A stretch of DNA of 64,000 nucleotides from the NCBI RefSeq assembly GCF_014645555.1, contig NZ_BMLY01000010.1, positions 1 to 64,000 on the forward strand, in the 5' to 3' direction. The position numbers and the translations under genes were made by a program. Below, piece by piece: positions 16,798 to 26,247 of the stretch (within the stretch, counting starts at the first letter, position 1; each line of letters begins with the position of its first letter). The notes under the pieces are model-generated. The model saw only the letters and a program-made list of their open reading frames with translations, was not told the origin of the DNA and searched no databases. Origin of the DNA: Silvimonas amylolytica. Lineage in GTDB: Bacteria; Pseudomonadota; Gammaproteobacteria; Burkholderiales; Chitinibacteraceae.

Positions 16798-19056
16798 GTG
16801 AAAAAAACTCTCAATTTTCTGGTCCCGGCGATTCTGGCGGCCAGCCTTGCCGCATGTGGTGGCGGTAGCGACGGTGGTAGCACCAGCACCAGCTCCCCCA
16901 CCGACAGCAGTCTTCCAGTCGATAGCAAAGTCCCCGCGCTGGCCTTTACCGATCCGCAAAGCACGTGGGATCTGAACAACTACACGCAGACAGGCAGTTT
17001 TGCCCTCTCGGTCGGGACTGGCACCAACCTGTTGAACGCAGAAGCCTCTGGCGTCACCTACGACAAAGACACCGACTCCCTGTTTGTGATTGGTGATGGT
17101 GCAACCTCTGTCGTGCAGGTGTCGAAGGTGGATGGTCATGTGATTGATTCCATGACGCTGAACGCCAGTGATTTCCAGGATACGGAAGGCATCACCTACG
17201 TCGGCGGCGGCAAGTTTGTGCTGGTTGAAGAGCGCCTGCGCCAGGTGAATCTCTTTACCTATGTGGCAGGCGGCACGCTGCATCGGGCGGATGTGCAATC
17301 GGTCAAGCTGGGGACGACGGTGGGTAACGTCGGGATTGAAGGCGTGACGTTTGATACCAAAACCGGCGGCTATATTGCAGTGCGCCAGTCGCAACCCACC
17401 AATATTTTCCAGGCCGCGGTCAATTTTGCCGGTGGTACGGCAACCGCATCGGACGGCTCGCCTATCCTGGCAACGACGGATAATCCGCCGGTGATGTTTG
17501 ACGCAGCCAAGACGGGTCTGTCGGCATTCAACGACGTGTTCTCCGTGTCGAATATCGTCCCGGCCAGTGCGCCTGATTACGATAACGTGGTGATCATTGG
17601 CGCGCCGGATGGCCGGATCGTCAAGATGGACCGGGCCGGCAACATGATCAGCGCGCTGTATATGAGCGCCACTGCCCAGAACGAAGGCGTCACCATGGCG
17701 CCGGATGGCACCATTTATGCGGTGGGTGAACAGGCCGCTGGCCCAAGCCTGCCGGGTCTGACCATCTTCAAGCCGACCACCAGCAAAACCAGCGTGGGTA
17801 TTGGCAGTAACCTCTACCTGACATTTGATCAGGCTGTGAAGGCCGGGGCGGGCAATCTGGTTCTGAGCAATGGCGCCGGTGACACGCGGACAATCGCTGT
17901 GACGGACACATCGCAAGTGACCTTCAACGGCAGCGTGATGAAGATCCACCCGAAGTTCTACATGGTGGCCGGCACCACGTATGGCATCACCTATCCGGCT
18001 GGTGCGATCAAGACGGTTGCGGGCGCGAATGTGGCTGCGGTATCCAGCGCCTCGACGTTCTCGTTCACCACCATCGGTACCACTGACCAGATCGCGCCGA
18101 CGCTGACCAGCACCGCGCCGGTGAATGGTGCGACAGGCATCATTGGCAGTCACTTCTCCATGCAGTTCAACGAGATCGTGCAGGCGGGCAGCGGGAATGT
18201 GGTGATCAGCAATGGTTCGGATACGCGTACCGTCTCGATCAACGACACCACGCAAGTCAAGTTCAATGGTGGCCGGATGACCATCACGCTGACCTCGCCG
18301 CTGCAGGATAGCTCGCGCTACACCGTGCAACTGGCCAGTGGCGTGATCACTGATCTGTATGGCAACGCGTATGCCGGCACGACGCAAAGCTTCACGACCG
18401 CAGCTGCAGGTGCGCCTGCACCGACGGTCCTGATCACGGAAGTGAACTCCAACGCGGATGGCGGCCAGGACTTCTTCGAGTTGTATAACTATGGCAGCAC
18501 CCCGATCGACCTGACCGGCTGGAAGTGGGGCGACAATCACGCCGACGTGAACGATGCCAACAACAGCGCGGCCTTCGCTGCCGGCACAACCCTGGGTGTG
18601 GGCGAGCATCTGGTCGTGGTTTCCGGCGTGCCAGGCACGGACGAAGCCGTCTTCCGTAACACGTGGGGGCTGACTGGCTCGGTACCGGTCGTGGCGATGT
18701 GGAACGTCAACCAGGATCCAGCCAACCTGATCGGTCTGGGCAAGGGTGATGCGGTCATCGTGTACGACGCGAACGGCAACGTGGTCGCCGCCGTGAACTA
18801 CGGTGCAGCACTGAGCGCGACGCAAGGTGACGGTACACTCAAAGCGATCCCGACGGTCACCGGTGCAGACCCGGCGCTGGTTGCCGCAAGCAACCACGCA
18901 GGCGCGGTCTTCTCTACGGGTGGTAATGCCAAGTACTCTGCCGTGTGGGATACCCTGTCGACCAGCTCGCCAAACTACGTGGCCGCTGCTGTGGGTGTAC
19001 ATGGTGGCTTTGCAGAACCGCTCAAGTCGACATCGGTGGGTTCGCCTGGCCAATAA
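16798..19056 (+). CDS. Multidomain surface lipoprotein: propeller, Ig-like repeats, lamin-tail domain
   Basis: A 752-residue lipoprotein starting at GTG behind AAAGAG. The signal ends in the lipobox LAAC (Cys20), followed by a GGGSDGG linker. Residues about 60-320 resemble the SdiA-regulated/esterase-like beta-propeller (GVTYDKDTDSLFVIGDG, TEGITYVGGGKFVLVEER). Two SbsA/Big-type Ig-like repeats follow (about 325-420 and 435-530), each with a VISNG/VLSNG strand and a 'DTR' turn. The C-terminus (about 545-740) holds a lamin-tail domain (LITEVNSNADGG...FFELYN, LTGWKWGD). Lamin-tail domains occur in many bacterial secreted nucleases and phosphatases. The whole protein is probably a cell-surface enzyme or binding protein. 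Confidence 0.8.
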   Translation: MKKTLNFLVPAILAASLAACGGGSDGGSTSTSSPTDSSLPVDSKVPALAFTDPQSTWDLNNYTQTGSFALSVGTGTNLLNAEASGVTYDKDTDSLFVIGDGATSVVQVSKVDGHVIDSMTLNASDFQDTEGITYVGGGKFVLVEERLRQVNLFTYVAGGTLHRADVQSVKLGTTVGNVGIEGVTFDTKTGGYIAVRQSQPTNIFQAAVNFAGGTATASDGSPILATTDNPPVMFDAAKTGLSAFNDVFSVSNIVPASAPDYDNVVIIGAPDGRIVKMDRAGNMISALYMSATAQNEGVTMAPDGTIYAVGEQAAGPSLPGLTIFKPTTSKTSVGIGSNLYLTFDQAVKAGAGNLVLSNGAGDTRTIAVTDTSQVTFNGSVMKIHPKFYMVAGTTYGITYPAGAIKTVAGANVAAVSSASTFSFTTIGTTDQIAPTLTSTAPVNGATGIIGSHFSMQFNEIVQAGSGNVVISNGSDTRTVSINDTTQVKFNGGRMTITLTSPLQDSSRYTVQLASGVITDLYGNAYAGTTQSFTTAAAGAPAPTVLITEVNSNADGGQDFFELYNYGSTPIDLTGWKWGDNHADVNDANNSAAFAAGTTLGVGEHLVVVSGVPGTDEAVFRNTWGLTGSVPVVAMWNVNQDPANLIGLGKGDAVIVYDANGNVVAAVNYGAALSATQGDGTLKAIPTVTGADPALVAASNHAGAVFSTGGNAKYSAVWDTLSTSSPNYVAAAVGVHGGFAEPLKSTSVGSPGQ

Positions 19057-19095
19057 ACGCCGGTGAATGTTGCTGTAGATCGACGCGAAATAAAA

Positions 19096-19125
19096 AATCG
19101 CCCGGTGTGCCCGGGCGGTTTTTCT
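19096..19125 (+). terminator. Rho-independent terminator
   Basis: A GC-rich inverted repeat (CGCCCGG with CCCGGGCG) is followed by TTTTTC. It sits 40 bp after the lipoprotein stop and between two convergent genes; the A tract on its left side could also serve the minus strand. Confidence 0.75.
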
Positions 19126-19207
19126 TTTGCGATGTCGGGTTGTTGTTCACAGATCATGCCCAGGAAAAGACCGGGTTGAGCGGCTCACCAAGGCAATCAG
19201 ACATGGA

Positions 19208-21286
19208 TTACATGTCCTCGTCATCGTCATGCAGCATCAGGCTCGGGAGCATGCTGCCCGGCTTGGGTTTACCCAGAAGATAGCCCTGTAAAGAATCACA
19301 GCCCAGATTGGTCAGGAAATCGCGCTGCTCGTGGGTTTCGACCCCTTCGGCCACGATACGCAAATTGAGCGTCTGACCCAGCGCGATAATGGCGGAAACG
19401 ATCGCTGCGTCTTCGGTGTCTTGCGCAAGATCCCGGACAAAGGCGCGATCAATCTTGAGTTCATTGGCGGGCAGCCGTTTGAGATAGAGCAGGCTGGAGT
19501 AACCGGTCCCGAAGTCATCTATCGATACCTGCAGGCCCATGTCCCGCAGTTGCTGCAAAATATGCACGCTGGCCGCTGCGTCGCGCATGGCGGTCGATTC
19601 GGTGATCTCCAGGGTGAGCAGGCGAGGGTCCAGCCGATTGCGTTCCAGTGCCTCCCGTACCGTATCAACCAGTCCCGGATGACCAAACTGTACGGCCGAG
19701 AGGTTGACGGCCACGGAGGACGTCGCGGCACCCATTGCTTGCCATTGCGCCATTTGCCGACAGGCCTCGTTCAGCACCCAGGCACCGACGGGTACGATCA
19801 GTCCCGTTTTTTCGGCCAGTTCGATAAATTCACTGGGCTGCAATAAACCCAGTTGAGGGTGCTGCCAGCGCAGTAGTGCTTCCACGCCAAGAATCGGGCC
19901 CAACGGGGCCTTGAATTTGGGTTGGTAATGCAGCACCAGTTCATGGCGGCTGACCGCTTGACGCAAATCCTGCACCAGCTGCAATTGCCGATGAACATTC
20001 ACGTTCATGGAGGTTTCAAAAAAACAGTAGGCATCCCGACCTGCGTGCTTGGCGTGATACATCGCCGTATCGGCATGGGTCATGAGATCGTGCTGGTTCA
20101 GGCTGTCTGTCGGGTACAGCGCGATGCCCACACTGCTTGAGATCCCCAGTTGCAGACCTTCGACAATGAACGGCTTGCGGACTTCTTCCAGCAAAGACTC
20201 TGCCAGCGCGCCCGCGTCGGCGGGATCGTTGATCCCGGCCAGAACTACAAATTCATCCCCACCGATGCGGGCAACGGTATCGCGCTGGCGGACCCGTGCC
20301 GAGATCCGGTTGGCCACTTCAATCAACAACAAATCGCCCACATGATGACCATAGGCATCGTTGACGGGTTTGAAACCATCCAGGTCCAGAAACATCAGCG
20401 CAACGCTGGTGTTATCGCGTTGCGCGACGCCCAGTTCATGGGTCAGACGGTCTTCCAGCAGCATGCGGTTGGGCAACTTGGTCAGGTTGTCATGCAAGGC
20501 CAGATAGGCGAGTTTCTCATTGGCCAGTGCCAGCGAGTTGCTGAGCGCCCCGGTACGGGCGGCCATGCGCATGTCGAGCACCGAAATCAGCAATGCCATA
20601 CCCAGAACCAGCAGCGTGACGATGATGATCATCAACGCCAGCCAGTTGGCCTGCATCCCGCCGCGGGCGACAGTGCAGATGCTGCCCAACGGGAACCTTG
20701 CGGCGCTCATGCCGGTGTAGTGCATGCCGGAAATCGCCGCCCCCATCACTACGGCCGCCGCAGCGCGCAACGCCCGCGCGCCGTGTACCTGCGTGCGCAA
20801 GTGGTGTGCCACCCAAAGCGCAGCGCCGGATGCCCCGACGGCAATCAACACCGACAGCACAAACAAGCCAGGGTTGTACTGGATGCCCGGCGCCATGCGC
20901 ATGGCCGCCATGCCGGTGTAATGCATTGCGGCCACACCCGCGCCCATCAGCAATGCACCGGTAGCCAGTTTGCGTAGCGGCAACGCCAGTTGGCTAACCC
21001 GCCAGAGTGCAAAGGCCGAGAGAGAAACGGCAATCAGCAACGAGAGGGCGGTCAACAGCGGATCGTAACCCAGCGCAATAGGCAGGCTGAATGCCAGCAT
21101 GCCGACAAAATGCATGGCCCAGATACCCATGCCCATGGCGGTCGCGCCGCCTGCCAACCACCACCGGCGCGCGGGGCCGGTGCTCATGGCGAGACGGCCG
21201 GCCATATCCAGTGCCGTGTAAGAGGCAAGAATGGCGACCAGGATGGAAAGCAAAACAAGGAGAGGGTTGTAACTGCCCGACAGCAT
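19208..21286 (-). CDS. MHYT-GGDEF-EAL cyclic-di-GMP signalling protein
   Basis: A 692-residue membrane protein. Seven predicted membrane helices (residues about 8-240) carry three MHYT-type motifs: AMHFVGM (57), AMHYTGM (120) and GMHYTGM (187). MHYT domains are proposed to sense O2, CO or NO through bound copper. A GGDEF diguanylate cyclase domain follows, with an intact GGDEF (342-346) and an RxxD inhibitory site (RQRD, 333-336). The EAL phosphodiesterase domain retains EALLRW (469), DDFGTGYSS and VAEGVET, so both catalytic halves look active. It should tune c-di-GMP in response to a gas or redox signal. It is a single-gene unit converging on the lipoprotein gene. Confidence 0.92.
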   Translation of the reverse strand: MLSGSYNPLLVLLSILVAILASYTALDMAGRLAMSTGPARRWWLAGGATAMGMGIWAMHFVGMLAFSLPIALGYDPLLTALSLLIAVSLSAFALWRVSQLALPLRKLATGALLMGAGVAAMHYTGMAAMRMAPGIQYNPGLFVLSVLIAVGASGAALWVAHHLRTQVHGARALRAAAAVVMGAAISGMHYTGMSAARFPLGSICTVARGGMQANWLALMIIIVTLLVLGMALLISVLDMRMAARTGALSNSLALANEKLAYLALHDNLTKLPNRMLLEDRLTHELGVAQRDNTSVALMFLDLDGFKPVNDAYGHHVGDLLLIEVANRISARVRQRDTVARIGGDEFVVLAGINDPADAGALAESLLEEVRKPFIVEGLQLGISSSVGIALYPTDSLNQHDLMTHADTAMYHAKHAGRDAYCFFETSMNVNVHRQLQLVQDLRQAVSRHELVLHYQPKFKAPLGPILGVEALLRWQHPQLGLLQPSEFIELAEKTGLIVPVGAWVLNEACRQMAQWQAMGAATSSVAVNLSAVQFGHPGLVDTVREALERNRLDPRLLTLEITESTAMRDAAASVHILQQLRDMGLQVSIDDFGTGYSSLLYLKRLPANELKIDRAFVRDLAQDTEDAAIVSAIIALGQTLNLRIVAEGVETHEQRDFLTNLGCDSLQGYLLGKPKPGSMLPSLMLHDDDEDM

Positions 21287-21706
21287 TCAATCTTGTCCTG
21301 GGGAGGTCTGGGAGCGGTGTGTCACCGGGAATGGGAAATTGTAGCAAGCCAGCATGAATACTTGAGTGTGTGGGGTGGTGAACAGGGCAATGGCGGAACA
21401 AACAAAAGAACCGGATGTAATACAACGCGATTCTGACACAGGTGCAATCAGTGATTCGGGGTGTTTTATTGCATGGGTTCGCAGGCATCCAGACGCGACA
21501 TTTTGGTACCAGGCATGGCCGCGGCCCGATCTGGAGCAGCGGCAAACATCCGGGAGCAACCCAAATGGGCAGGTCACACATCCTTCACTGCGATGACACA
21601 TCCCATTCACGGTGATGACACACAAAGTTGCAACCATCTGCCGGCCAGTACAAGCGGTGGTTCTGTCGTATTGGCGAATAACTATTTCCATTACTTCGCC
21701 GACAAC
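21287..21706. other. Divergent intergenic region, MHYT protein and phosphatase
   Basis: A 420-bp gap between divergent genes. Its right half holds an 11-bp-periodic repeat array (listed separately) and a CTGTCGT heptamer at 21662-21668 on the plus strand. The left half has no structure I could support. A reading frame runs through much of it in phase with the phosphatase, but the lipoprotein signal shows that the true start is at 21707. Confidence 0.45.
21572..21621 (-). promoter_or_regulatory. PhoB-box-like direct repeat array
   Basis: On the minus strand, heptamers recur every 11 bp with 4-bp spacers: GTGTCAT, GTGAATG, GTGTCAT, GTGAAGG, then GTGACC. A PhoB box is two CTGTCAT heptamers with 4-bp spacing, so period and core agree. 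The array lies 85 bp upstream of a phosphatase gene but is oriented away from it, which weakens the call. Confidence 0.4.
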
Positions 21707-24277
21707 ATGAAACCCACTCTCCTGACCCTTGCCTGTGCCGCTGCCCTGCTGACCCTTGCGGGCTGTGGTAGCGATTCTTCTTCATCTGCCTCGTCTCCTT
21801 CCGCGTCCCAGCAGACCATTTCTGGTGTTGCGGCCCAGGGTGTTGCGGTGGTCGGTGTGCCGGTCACACTGACTGACGCCACGGGTACCACGGTACAAAC
21901 TGGTACGACCGATGCCAATGGTAACTTCACGTTGAGTTTCAAAGGCGGCAAGGCTCCCTTTGTGCTCACCGTGCCGGTGAACGATACCGATGGCTCGCCG
22001 GCGGTGTTGTCAGCCATTCTGGCTTCGTCTGGTACAACCACGGTGGCCAATCTGAACCCGCTGACCTCGCTGGTGACGCAGCGTGCGCTGGGTCAGACGC
22101 TGACGACCGTGCCGACCGCTGCACAGATGACCGCAGCCAACCTGTCGGCCACGAGCATTGCGCAGGCCGCCACAGATGTAGACACCGTGTTGCAGCCGCT
22201 CTTCACCGCGCTGGGTGTCCCCTCGAGCGCGGTAAATGATCCTGTCGGCGCCAGTTACCAGATTGGTTCGGCGCTCGACAAGTTGTTCGAGATTGCGCAC
22301 ATCACGGTACATAACAACACGATCAGCGTCGGCCAACGCATTGATGCCAATGGCCAGGTGGTGGCCGCAGACGGCTCCAGCACCTATCAGACATTGCAGT
22401 TGCCGCTGACGGGCAAAATGCCCAATCCGCTGGCGAATGGCCCGATTGTCGCGGCCCAGAGCATCAGCAACGGTGCGACCACCACCCCGATCAAGCACGT
22501 GATTGTGATCGTGGCTGAAAACCAGACATTCGACGGTTTGTTCGGAACCTACCAGACCACCTCTGACCAAACGGTGAAGAACCTCTTGTCGCAAGGGATC
22601 GTCAATGCCGATGGGACGCCGGGCCCGAACTTTGCCCAGGCCGCACAACGTCAGGGCACGACCCAGACCACCTATACGCTGAACCCGACCCGTGGCAACG
22701 CCTATGCCACTTTGCTGCAGCCAGAGAAGATCGGCATTGTTGATCTTTCCTCACTGAGCACCGCCGGCGGCGTGGCTGACACCCGTTTCCCGGCCAACCT
22801 GCCCAATGGTCCGTTCCAGATCAGCAAGTATGTGCCATACGCCCAGCAGGATTCCTCCGCGCTGGGCGCACAACTGGGTCTGAGCGCTGCGACCGGTGAC
22901 CCGGTCCATCGCTTCTTCCAGATGTGGCAGCAGACCGGTGGTGATAACAGCAAGCTGGATATGTTCATGTGGGTGGCCGCGCAGACCGGCCAGGGGGGCG
23001 ATACCTCGGGCATTACACCGTCCAACCCGGCCCAGGGTGGCGAATTGATGGGCTTCATGAATATGTCCGCCGGTGACGCGCCGTATTTCAATACGCTGGC
23101 TAAAACCTACGCCATCAGCGACAACTATCACCAGTCCGTCATGGGCGGCACGGGCATGAACTTCTTCCAGGTTGCAACCGGGGACATGCCTTACTTCAAT
23201 AACGCCGGTGCCGTTGCCACGCCTCCGGCCAACCAGATCGAAAACCCGAACCCGGACCCGACCTCGGGCACGGACAACTTCTATACGCAGGATGGGTATT
23301 CGGGCGGCTCTTACGTGGGCTGTGGCGATGCCAGCCAGCCGGGCGTTCAAGCCATTCTGGGTTTCCTGACGGCCAAGGGCGTGGCCAGTAACTGTGATGC
23401 CGGCAAGTATTACCTGGTGAACAACTACAACCCGGGTTATGCCACAGACGGCACCATCAACCCGATTGGCCCCAACAATTACAACTACCCGCCGCAGACC
23501 GTGCCGACGATTGCCGAAGCACTGGCCAACGCAAACATCAGCTGGAAGTGGTATACCGGCGGGCGTGATGCGGCTGACGTGACGACAGAAAGCACCCTGC
23601 TGGCGATTTCGTACTTGATGGCCCAGCAGGGCATGACGCAAACCCAGGCCGTGGCCTACGTGGGGGCGAACCCGGGCATACTGGCCCAGTTCTCCCCGAG
23701 CGCCATCGCTGCGCAGTACAACGTGATTGGTGATCCGCTGGTGGCCTCCAGCAAAATCATGACCAACGCCGCACTCAAGGCAAACCTCGTCAACCTGACG
23801 ACGTTTGATCACGATGTGGCCAACAGCACGCTGCCCGCTGTGTCTTATGTGGTGCCCAAGAACCTGGCCAGCGGCCACCCGGGTTACTCCGCGCCAGCTG
23901 ACCTTGAGGCTTACCTCAAGCACATCGTCGATGAGGTCAAGGCCAACCCGACGCTGTGGGCCAATACCGCCATCCTGATCACCACCGATGAAGGCGGCGG
24001 CCACTTTGATACCGGCCCGATCCAGAACCTGGACTTCTTTGGTGATGGCCCGCGCATCCCGATGATCGTGGTGTCGCCGTATGCCCGCGCTGGCATGGTT
24101 GATCACACCTACTACGATCACGCCTCGGTGCTGAAATTCATTGAGCGTAACTGGAAGCTCTCGCCGCTCTCCAACCGCAGCCGTGACCGTCTGCCCAACC
24201 CGGTGCAAGCGCAAAAAGCCTATCTGCCAACCAACAAGACGGCGGTGGGTGATTTGATGGCCATGTTCAACTTCTGA
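21707..24277 (+). CDS. Secreted AcpA/phospholipase C-type phosphoesterase lipoprotein
   Basis: An 856-residue lipoprotein (lipobox LAGC, Cys21, then a Ser-rich linker). Residues about 40-100 form a carboxypeptidase-regulatory-like beta-sandwich (GVPVTLTDATGTTVQTG). From about 263 the phosphoesterase family (PF04185 type) begins with IKHVIVIVAENQTFDGLFG, which carries the metal-binding Glu/Asn. The late ITTDEGGGHFD motif (about 760) supplies further metal ligands. Such enzymes are acid phosphatases or phosphatidylcholine phospholipases of the cell surface. The start is placed at the lipoprotein signal. A dihaem peroxidase gene follows 9 bp after the stop; this pairing recurs in Burkholderia-type genomes. 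Confidence 0.87.
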   Translation: MKPTLLTLACAAALLTLAGCGSDSSSSASSPSASQQTISGVAAQGVAVVGVPVTLTDATGTTVQTGTTDANGNFTLSFKGGKAPFVLTVPVNDTDGSPAVLSAILASSGTTTVANLNPLTSLVTQRALGQTLTTVPTAAQMTAANLSATSIAQAATDVDTVLQPLFTALGVPSSAVNDPVGASYQIGSALDKLFEIAHITVHNNTISVGQRIDANGQVVAADGSSTYQTLQLPLTGKMPNPLANGPIVAAQSISNGATTTPIKHVIVIVAENQTFDGLFGTYQTTSDQTVKNLLSQGIVNADGTPGPNFAQAAQRQGTTQTTYTLNPTRGNAYATLLQPEKIGIVDLSSLSTAGGVADTRFPANLPNGPFQISKYVPYAQQDSSALGAQLGLSAATGDPVHRFFQMWQQTGGDNSKLDMFMWVAAQTGQGGDTSGITPSNPAQGGELMGFMNMSAGDAPYFNTLAKTYAISDNYHQSVMGGTGMNFFQVATGDMPYFNNAGAVATPPANQIENPNPDPTSGTDNFYTQDGYSGGSYVGCGDASQPGVQAILGFLTAKGVASNCDAGKYYLVNNYNPGYATDGTINPIGPNNYNYPPQTVPTIAEALANANISWKWYTGGRDAADVTTESTLLAISYLMAQQGMTQTQAVAYVGANPGILAQFSPSAIAAQYNVIGDPLVASSKIMTNAALKANLVNLTTFDHDVANSTLPAVSYVVPKNLASGHPGYSAPADLEAYLKHIVDEVKANPTLWANTAILITTDEGGGHFDTGPIQNLDFFGDGPRIPMIVVSPYARAGMVDHTYYDHASVLKFIERNWKLSPLSNRSRDRLPNPVQAQKAYLPTNKTAVGDLMAMFNF

Positions 24278-24286
24278 TTGGTATCC

Positions 24287-25597
24287 ATGACTTTGAAGAC
24301 CTTTGCACCCGCCGCCTTCGCGGCGGGTTTTCTGTTGTTTTGTGGTCACGCATCGGGCGCTACGCCGACTCCCTCGCCCAAACCCAAGCCATCGGCCTGG
24401 GTCCGCTACCCGACCGTGCCTGACAAGCTCAGCCCGGCTGCCGAACTGGGTAAGCAGATTTTCTTTGACGCGACATTATCGGGTTCCGGCCAGATGTCAT
24501 GCGCCACCTGCCACAGCCCTGATCACGCCTACGGGCCAACCAACGGGCTGGCGGTGCAACCGGGGGGTGCCGACATGAAACACGCCGGCGCCCGTGCCGT
24601 GCCTTCGCTGCGCTATCTGACGTTCACGCCGCTGTTTACCCGCCATTACTACGTGCCGGCTTCAGAAGACAGCGACGACGAAGGCCCGACGGGCGGCTTT
24701 ATGCGTGACGGGTCCATGCCCTCTTTGCGAGAGCAGATGGCAATGCCCATGCTCAACCCCAATGAAATGGCCAACACCAGCCGGGAAACCGTGGTGGCCA
24801 AACTGCGTCGTGCACCGTACGCCAACAATTTTGCGCGCGTCTATGGTGCCAACGTCTGGGCTGATCCGGCCAAAGCGTTTGTTCATGCTGGCGAAGCCCT
24901 GGAAGCGTTTGAAACCGAAGACCCCAGCTTTCACCCGTTCACCAGCAAGTTTGACGCCGTCATGTCGGGCCATGCCACCTTCAGCCCGGCTGAATTGCGC
25001 GGGCTGACGGCATTTAGTGATCCGGACAAAGGCAACTGCGCGCAGTGCCATGTTGCGTCTCCTGGCCCTGGCGGTCGGCCTGCGGCGTTTACAGATTATT
25101 CGTTCGTTGCGCTGGGTTTACCGCGCAATATGGACATCCCCGCCAATCGCGACCCGGCCTACTTCGATATGGGTTTGTGCGGCCCGATGCGCACGGACAT
25201 GGCCAAAGAAACGCAGTATTGCGGCATGTTCAAAACGCCTACGCTGCGTAACTCGGCCGGCCGGAGCGTGTTCTTTCACAATGGGGTTTTCCATACAATG
25301 GAAGACGCCGTGCGCTTTTACAGCGAACGCGATAGCAACGCCAAAAAGTGGTTCCCGCGGCAGGCCGGCGGCAAGGTCGATACCTACAACGACCTCCCGG
25401 TGGCTTACCGGGTCAACGTTGACCACACGGACCCGCCGTTTAACCACAACCCCACAAAACCGGTGCTGCGTGATGCGGAAATCCGCGACATTGTGACGTT
25501 TCTGAAGACGCTCGACGACGGGTTTTCCAGTGTGTCTGGCGGGCCCGCACGCAAGCCGCTTCAAGCGGCTGGCAGCAATCAGCTCTCGAAGCGATAA
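24287..25597 (+). CDS. Dihaem cytochrome c peroxidase (MauG/CcpA family)
   Basis: A 436-residue periplasmic protein with a signal peptide (cleavage near SGA-TP, residue 25). It has two c-type haem motifs, MSCATCH (about 67) and GNCAQCH (about 250), placed as in bacterial dihaem peroxidases. Family enzymes reduce H2O2 or oxidise protein residues. It follows the phosphoesterase closely and is presumably co-transcribed. Its 3' end overlaps the convergent response-regulator gene by 19 bp. The ATG is used rather than an in-frame TTG three codons upstream. Confidence 0.87.
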   Translation: MTLKTFAPAAFAAGFLLFCGHASGATPTPSPKPKPSAWVRYPTVPDKLSPAAELGKQIFFDATLSGSGQMSCATCHSPDHAYGPTNGLAVQPGGADMKHAGARAVPSLRYLTFTPLFTRHYYVPASEDSDDEGPTGGFMRDGSMPSLREQMAMPMLNPNEMANTSRETVVAKLRRAPYANNFARVYGANVWADPAKAFVHAGEALEAFETEDPSFHPFTSKFDAVMSGHATFSPAELRGLTAFSDPDKGNCAQCHVASPGPGGRPAAFTDYSFVALGLPRNMDIPANRDPAYFDMGLCGPMRTDMAKETQYCGMFKTPTLRNSAGRSVFFHNGVFHTMEDAVRFYSERDSNAKKWFPRQAGGKVDTYNDLPVAYRVNVDHTDPPFNHNPTKPVLRDAEIRDIVTFLKTLDDGFSSVSGGPARKPLQAAGSNQLSKR

Positions 25598-26247
25598 CCC
25601 GCGCCGTAGACGGAGTGAATCCAGGCATCACCCGATTCGCCCAGTTTGCGGCGCAGGTTTTTGACGTGGCTGTCCACGGCACGGTCTGTCACGACGCGAC
25701 GGTCCAGATAAAGATGATCCATCAATTGATCGCGTGAGTAGATGCGTCCGGGCTCTGAGGCCAGCGTGCGCAGCAGGCGAAATTCGACCTGGGTCAGACC
25801 CAGATCTTGCCCGAACAAACTGGCGCGGCCGGCGGCCTCATCAAGTACCAGGCCCGCTGCGACGGCATCACCTGGCGCGCGCTGATGACGGCGCAAAACC
25901 GCTTTGACGCGCGCCACCACTTCCCGCGGGCTATAAGGTTTGCAGACATAATCATCTGCGCCGGTTTCCAGCCCCACAAGCCGGTCTACTTCCTCGACCC
26001 GGGCCGTGACCATGATGATTGGGGTATCAGAAAAGACGCGGATTTCCTGGCAGATATCCATGCCATCTTTGCCAGGCAAAGCGAGATCCAGCAGAACCAG
26101 ATCTGGGGCATATGCCTTGAATTGCACCACGGCTTCTGCGCCATCAAACACTTGTGCGCAGGTGTAACCCGCCGCTTGCAGGTAATCCCGCAGGATGCCG
26201 GACAAGCTGGGCTCGTCTTCTACAATCAGGATCTTGCTGTCACTCAT
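25579..26247 (-). CDS. OmpR/BaeR-type response regulator
   Basis: A 222-residue two-component regulator. The receiver domain has the acidic pair Glu10-Asp11, phosphoacceptor Asp54 (LVLLDLALPG) and the conserved Lys in CKPYSPRE (about 105). The C-terminal winged helix (about 130-222) ends with VYGAGYRFES. It overlaps the upstream kinase gene by 4 bp (ATGA). It probably controls the divergent RND efflux operon, as BaeR controls mdtABC in E. coli. Confidence 0.9.
   Translation of the reverse strand: MSDSKILIVEDEPSLSGILRDYLQAAGYTCAQVFDGAEAVVQFKAYAPDLVLLDLALPGKDGMDICQEIRVFSDTPIIMVTARVEEVDRLVGLETGADDYVCKPYSPREVVARVKAVLRRHQRAPGDAVAAGLVLDEAAGRASLFGQDLGLTQVEFRLLRTLASEPGRIYSRDQLMDHLYLDRRVVTDRAVDSHVKNLRRKLGESGDAWIHSVYGAGYRFES

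Noticed and set aside
16765-19053. Long minus-strand open frame (about 760 codons) opposite the multidomain lipoprotein
   Set aside because: The translation is rich in Arg and His with no domain, as expected for the antisense of a GC-rich gene. The plus-strand product has clear domains.
21461-21706. N-terminal extension of the phosphoesterase
   Set aside because: It would bury the lipoprotein signal 82 residues inside the protein and cover the repeat array.
22751-24349. Long minus-strand open frame opposite the phosphoesterase
   Set aside because: His/Val/Arg-rich antisense shadow with no recognisable motif. The plus-strand phosphoesterase motifs are decisive.
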